Origin: Bacillota bacterium
GTDB taxonomy: Bacteria; Bacillota; Clostridia; Lachnospirales; Lachnospiraceae
NCBI GenBank assembly: GCA_023415595.1
Contig: JAEZJW010000048.1
Location: forward strand, 1-14,375
Direction of reading: 5' to 3'
Length of the DNA stretch: 14,375 nt
Positions 12,890 through 14,375 of the stretch are shown piece after piece (position 1 is the first letter of the stretch; every line of letters starts with the position of its first letter). The position numbers were made by a program, and so were the translations under genes. The notes beneath the pieces are model-generated. The model did not search any database, was not told the DNA's origin, and saw only the letters and a list, made by a program, of their open reading frames with translations.

Positions 12890-14375
12890 TTGGAACCTCC
12901 TAACTTCGCGGATGCATCTGTCATTAATAGACCCAGCTGTTCCTTGGTCGCATCCTTCGTATCAACTATACCGGTGACCTTGCCATGGCAGAGCACCATG
13001 ATACGGTCACATAGCTCCAGCATAACATCCAGATCCTCTCCGATAAACAGGACTCCGACACCTTTTTGCTTCTGTTCATTCAGTGCATCATAAATCGTAT
13101 ATGAGGAATTAATATCAAGACCGCGGACTGCATAAGCAGTAATCAGCACATTCGGCTGGGACTCAATTTCCCTTCCTAAGAGTACCTTCTGTACATTGCC
13201 GCCTGATAAACGTCTGACCGGTGTATCGATGCTTGGGGTTGCGATTTCCAACTGCTTCACGATGCGCTTTGCCAGCTCCTTCGCTCCTTTTTTACTGAGG
13301 AAGAGGCTATTTCCTTCATTGTAGGACTTCAGCAGCATGTTATCGACGATACCCATGGAGGCTGCCAGTCCCATGCCAAGACGATCCTCCGGGATGAAGC
13401 TCATGCTGATGCCCATCTTTATGATTTCATTCGGTGATTTGCCGATAATATTCTCGTTCTTATAGAGTACTGCTCCCTTTCTCACAGGAAGAAGTCCTGC
13501 GATTGCTTCACAGAGCTCTTTCTGCCCGCTGCCGGCCACACCGGCAACTCCGAGGATCTCGCCGCGGTTCAGATCAAAGCTGATATCCTTAATCATATCC
13601 AGGCCTTCCTCGTTGCCTACCGTCAGGTGATGGATCTCCAACAGGTTCTCCTCAAAGAAGGTTTCCGGGTGATCGATAGAGAGCTCCACAGGCCTGCCCA
13701 CCATCAGCTCCGTCAGCTCCTGCGCATTCGTCTCTGAGGTAGTTACCGTGGCTACACTTTCGCCCTTCCGGAGGATCGTGACACGGTCGCTGATCTCCAA
13801 TACCTCATTCAGTTTATGCGTAATGATGATGACTGCACAGCCCTCCTGCTTCATGCGGCGCAGGATCTCGAACAGCCTCTTGGTTTCCTGTGGTGTCAGA
13901 ACAGCCGTAGGCTCATCCAAAATCAAAATATCAGCCTCGCGGTACAGCACTTTGATAATTTCAACGGTCTGCTTCTCACTGACTGACATCTGGTAAATCG
14001 GTTTCTCCGGGTCAATATCCAGGCCAAAACGGCCGCTGATTTCTTTTATCTTTGCGGATCTAGATTTATGAAGGAAGATTCCCTTATTTCTGGATCCCAG
14101 GATAATGTTATCCGTAGCCGATAGTGCCTCAACCAGTTTAAAATGCTGATGGATCATACCGACACCGAGCCGTATGGCATCCTCCGGGGAATTGATCGTA
14201 ACCGGCTGCCCATCAATAAAAATAGAACCGCTATCAGGTCTGTAAATTCCTGAGAGCATGTTCATCAATGTAGTTTTACCCGATCCGTTTTCCCCAAGCA
14301 GGGCGAGAATCTCGCCCTGCTTAACGGAAAGGTCTATTTTGTTGTTTGCCACAACCGACCCAAATGTCTTTGTAA
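12886..14375 (-). CDS. Nucleoside-type ABC importer ATPase with two NBDs (NupO/YufO-like), 5' end missing
   Basis: About 495 residues are visible; the gene runs off the window end. An in-frame GTG at 14352 is not the start: reading on to the edge gives TKTFGSVVANNKIDL, the usual N-terminal strand of this family. The first nucleotide-binding domain is intact (Walker A GENGSGKTT, degenerate signature MSVSEKQTVEIIK, Walker B ILILDEPTAVLT, H-loop ITHK). The second begins at the GVAGVAGSGQKE loop, has a good signature LSGGNVQK, but its Walker B region reads NVLITAYAVRGLD, lacking the Asp-Glu pair. A weakened second site is usual in this sugar/nucleoside family, so the protein is probably functional. 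It overlaps the next permease by an ATGA, in one operon. The BmpA lipoprotein gene and operon promoter should lie beyond the window. Confidence 0.92.
   Translation of the reverse strand, partial: TKTFGSVVANNKIDLSVKQGEILALLGENGSGKTTLMNMLSGIYRPDSGSIFIDGQPVTINSPEDAIRLGVGMIHQHFKLVEALSATDNIILGSRNKGIFLHKSRSAKIKEISGRFGLDIDPEKPIYQMSVSEKQTVEIIKVLYREADILILDEPTAVLTPQETKRLFEILRRMKQEGCAVIIITHKLNEVLEISDRVTILRKGESVATVTTSETNAQELTELMVGRPVELSIDHPETFFEENLLEIHHLTVGNEEGLDMIKDISFDLNRGEILGVAGVAGSGQKELCEAIAGLLPVRKGAVLYKNENIIGKSPNEIIKMGISMSFIPEDRLGMGLAASMGIVDNMLLKSYNEGNSLFLSKKGAKELAKRIVKQLEIATPSIDTPVRRLSGGNVQKVLLGREIESQPNVLITAYAVRGLDINSSYTIYDALNEQKQKGVGVLFIGEDLDVMLELCDRIMVLCHGKVTGIVDTKDATKEQLGLLMTDASAKLGGSK

Noticed and set aside
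14350..14375. GTG at 14352 as the start of the transporter ATPase
   Set aside because: The frame is open to the window end and encodes the conserved TKTFGSVVANN segment upstream, so the gene simply continues outside.
1..14375. CRISPR arrays, tRNA or rRNA genes, transposases, phage genes, known riboswitches
   Set aside because: No repeat-spacer pattern, no cloverleaf or rRNA-like sequence, no transposase or integrase motifs, and no riboswitch core that I could recognise on either strand.

Overview
The window looks like chromosomal DNA of an anaerobic, low-to-moderate GC Gram-positive bacterium of the class Clostridia, most likely a Lachnospiraceae member. The support is strong AGGAGG-type ribosome binding sites, a two-iron superoxide reductase (an anaerobe's oxygen defence), a clostridial-style Crp/Fnr regulator and many ABC transporters typical of that family. 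The taxonomic call is an inference; no rRNA or tRNA is present. I see no phage, IS, CRISPR or other obvious mobile system.

Layout. Positions 1-2624 (+ strand) hold the 3' end of an ABC exporter operon: the last codons of a DrrA/NatA-type ATPase and two ABC-2 permeases, with a highly folded 106-bp non-coding element lying between the permeases. Two hairpins at 2657-2740 separate this operon from everything downstream, which is on the minus strand. Read in the direction of transcription (right to left) the minus strand carries: a nucleoside-type (BmpA-associated) importer of one ATPase, cut by the window end, and two permeases (14375-10845), closed by a textbook terminator; a redox group of thioredoxin, desulfoferrodoxin/superoxide reductase and a Crp/Fnr regulator (10604-8924); a MacB/LolCDE-like ABC system of a large FtsX-type permease and its ATPase (8598-5395); a beta-CASP metallo-beta-lactamase-fold RNase-like protein (5233-3626); a small membrane protein of unknown function; and a short MGMT-family alkyltransferase domain protein (3093-2773).

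How the parts may work together. The nucleoside importer genes overlap or nearly touch (ATGA overlap, then a 2-bp gap) and are surely one operon. Thioredoxin and superoxide reductase form an oxidative-stress pair. A TGTGAT-N3-ATCACA dyad lies upstream of thioredoxin, centred near -41 relative to the start predicted from a good -10 box with no proper -35. That is where a Crp/Fnr protein acts as a class II activator, and a Crp/Fnr gene sits in the same cluster, so local regulation is a testable proposal. Superoxide reductase also seems to have its own promoter (TTGAGA-N17-TATAAT), whose -35 lies inside the end of the thioredoxin gene.

Most genes are ordinary family members. The points most worth a second look are the structured element at 1361-1463, the Crp/Fnr-like site at 10766-10780, and the lysine in place of the arginine finger in the MGMT-family protein. 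Several start codons were moved from the longest open frame to the one with a proper ribosome binding site, as stated in each entry.
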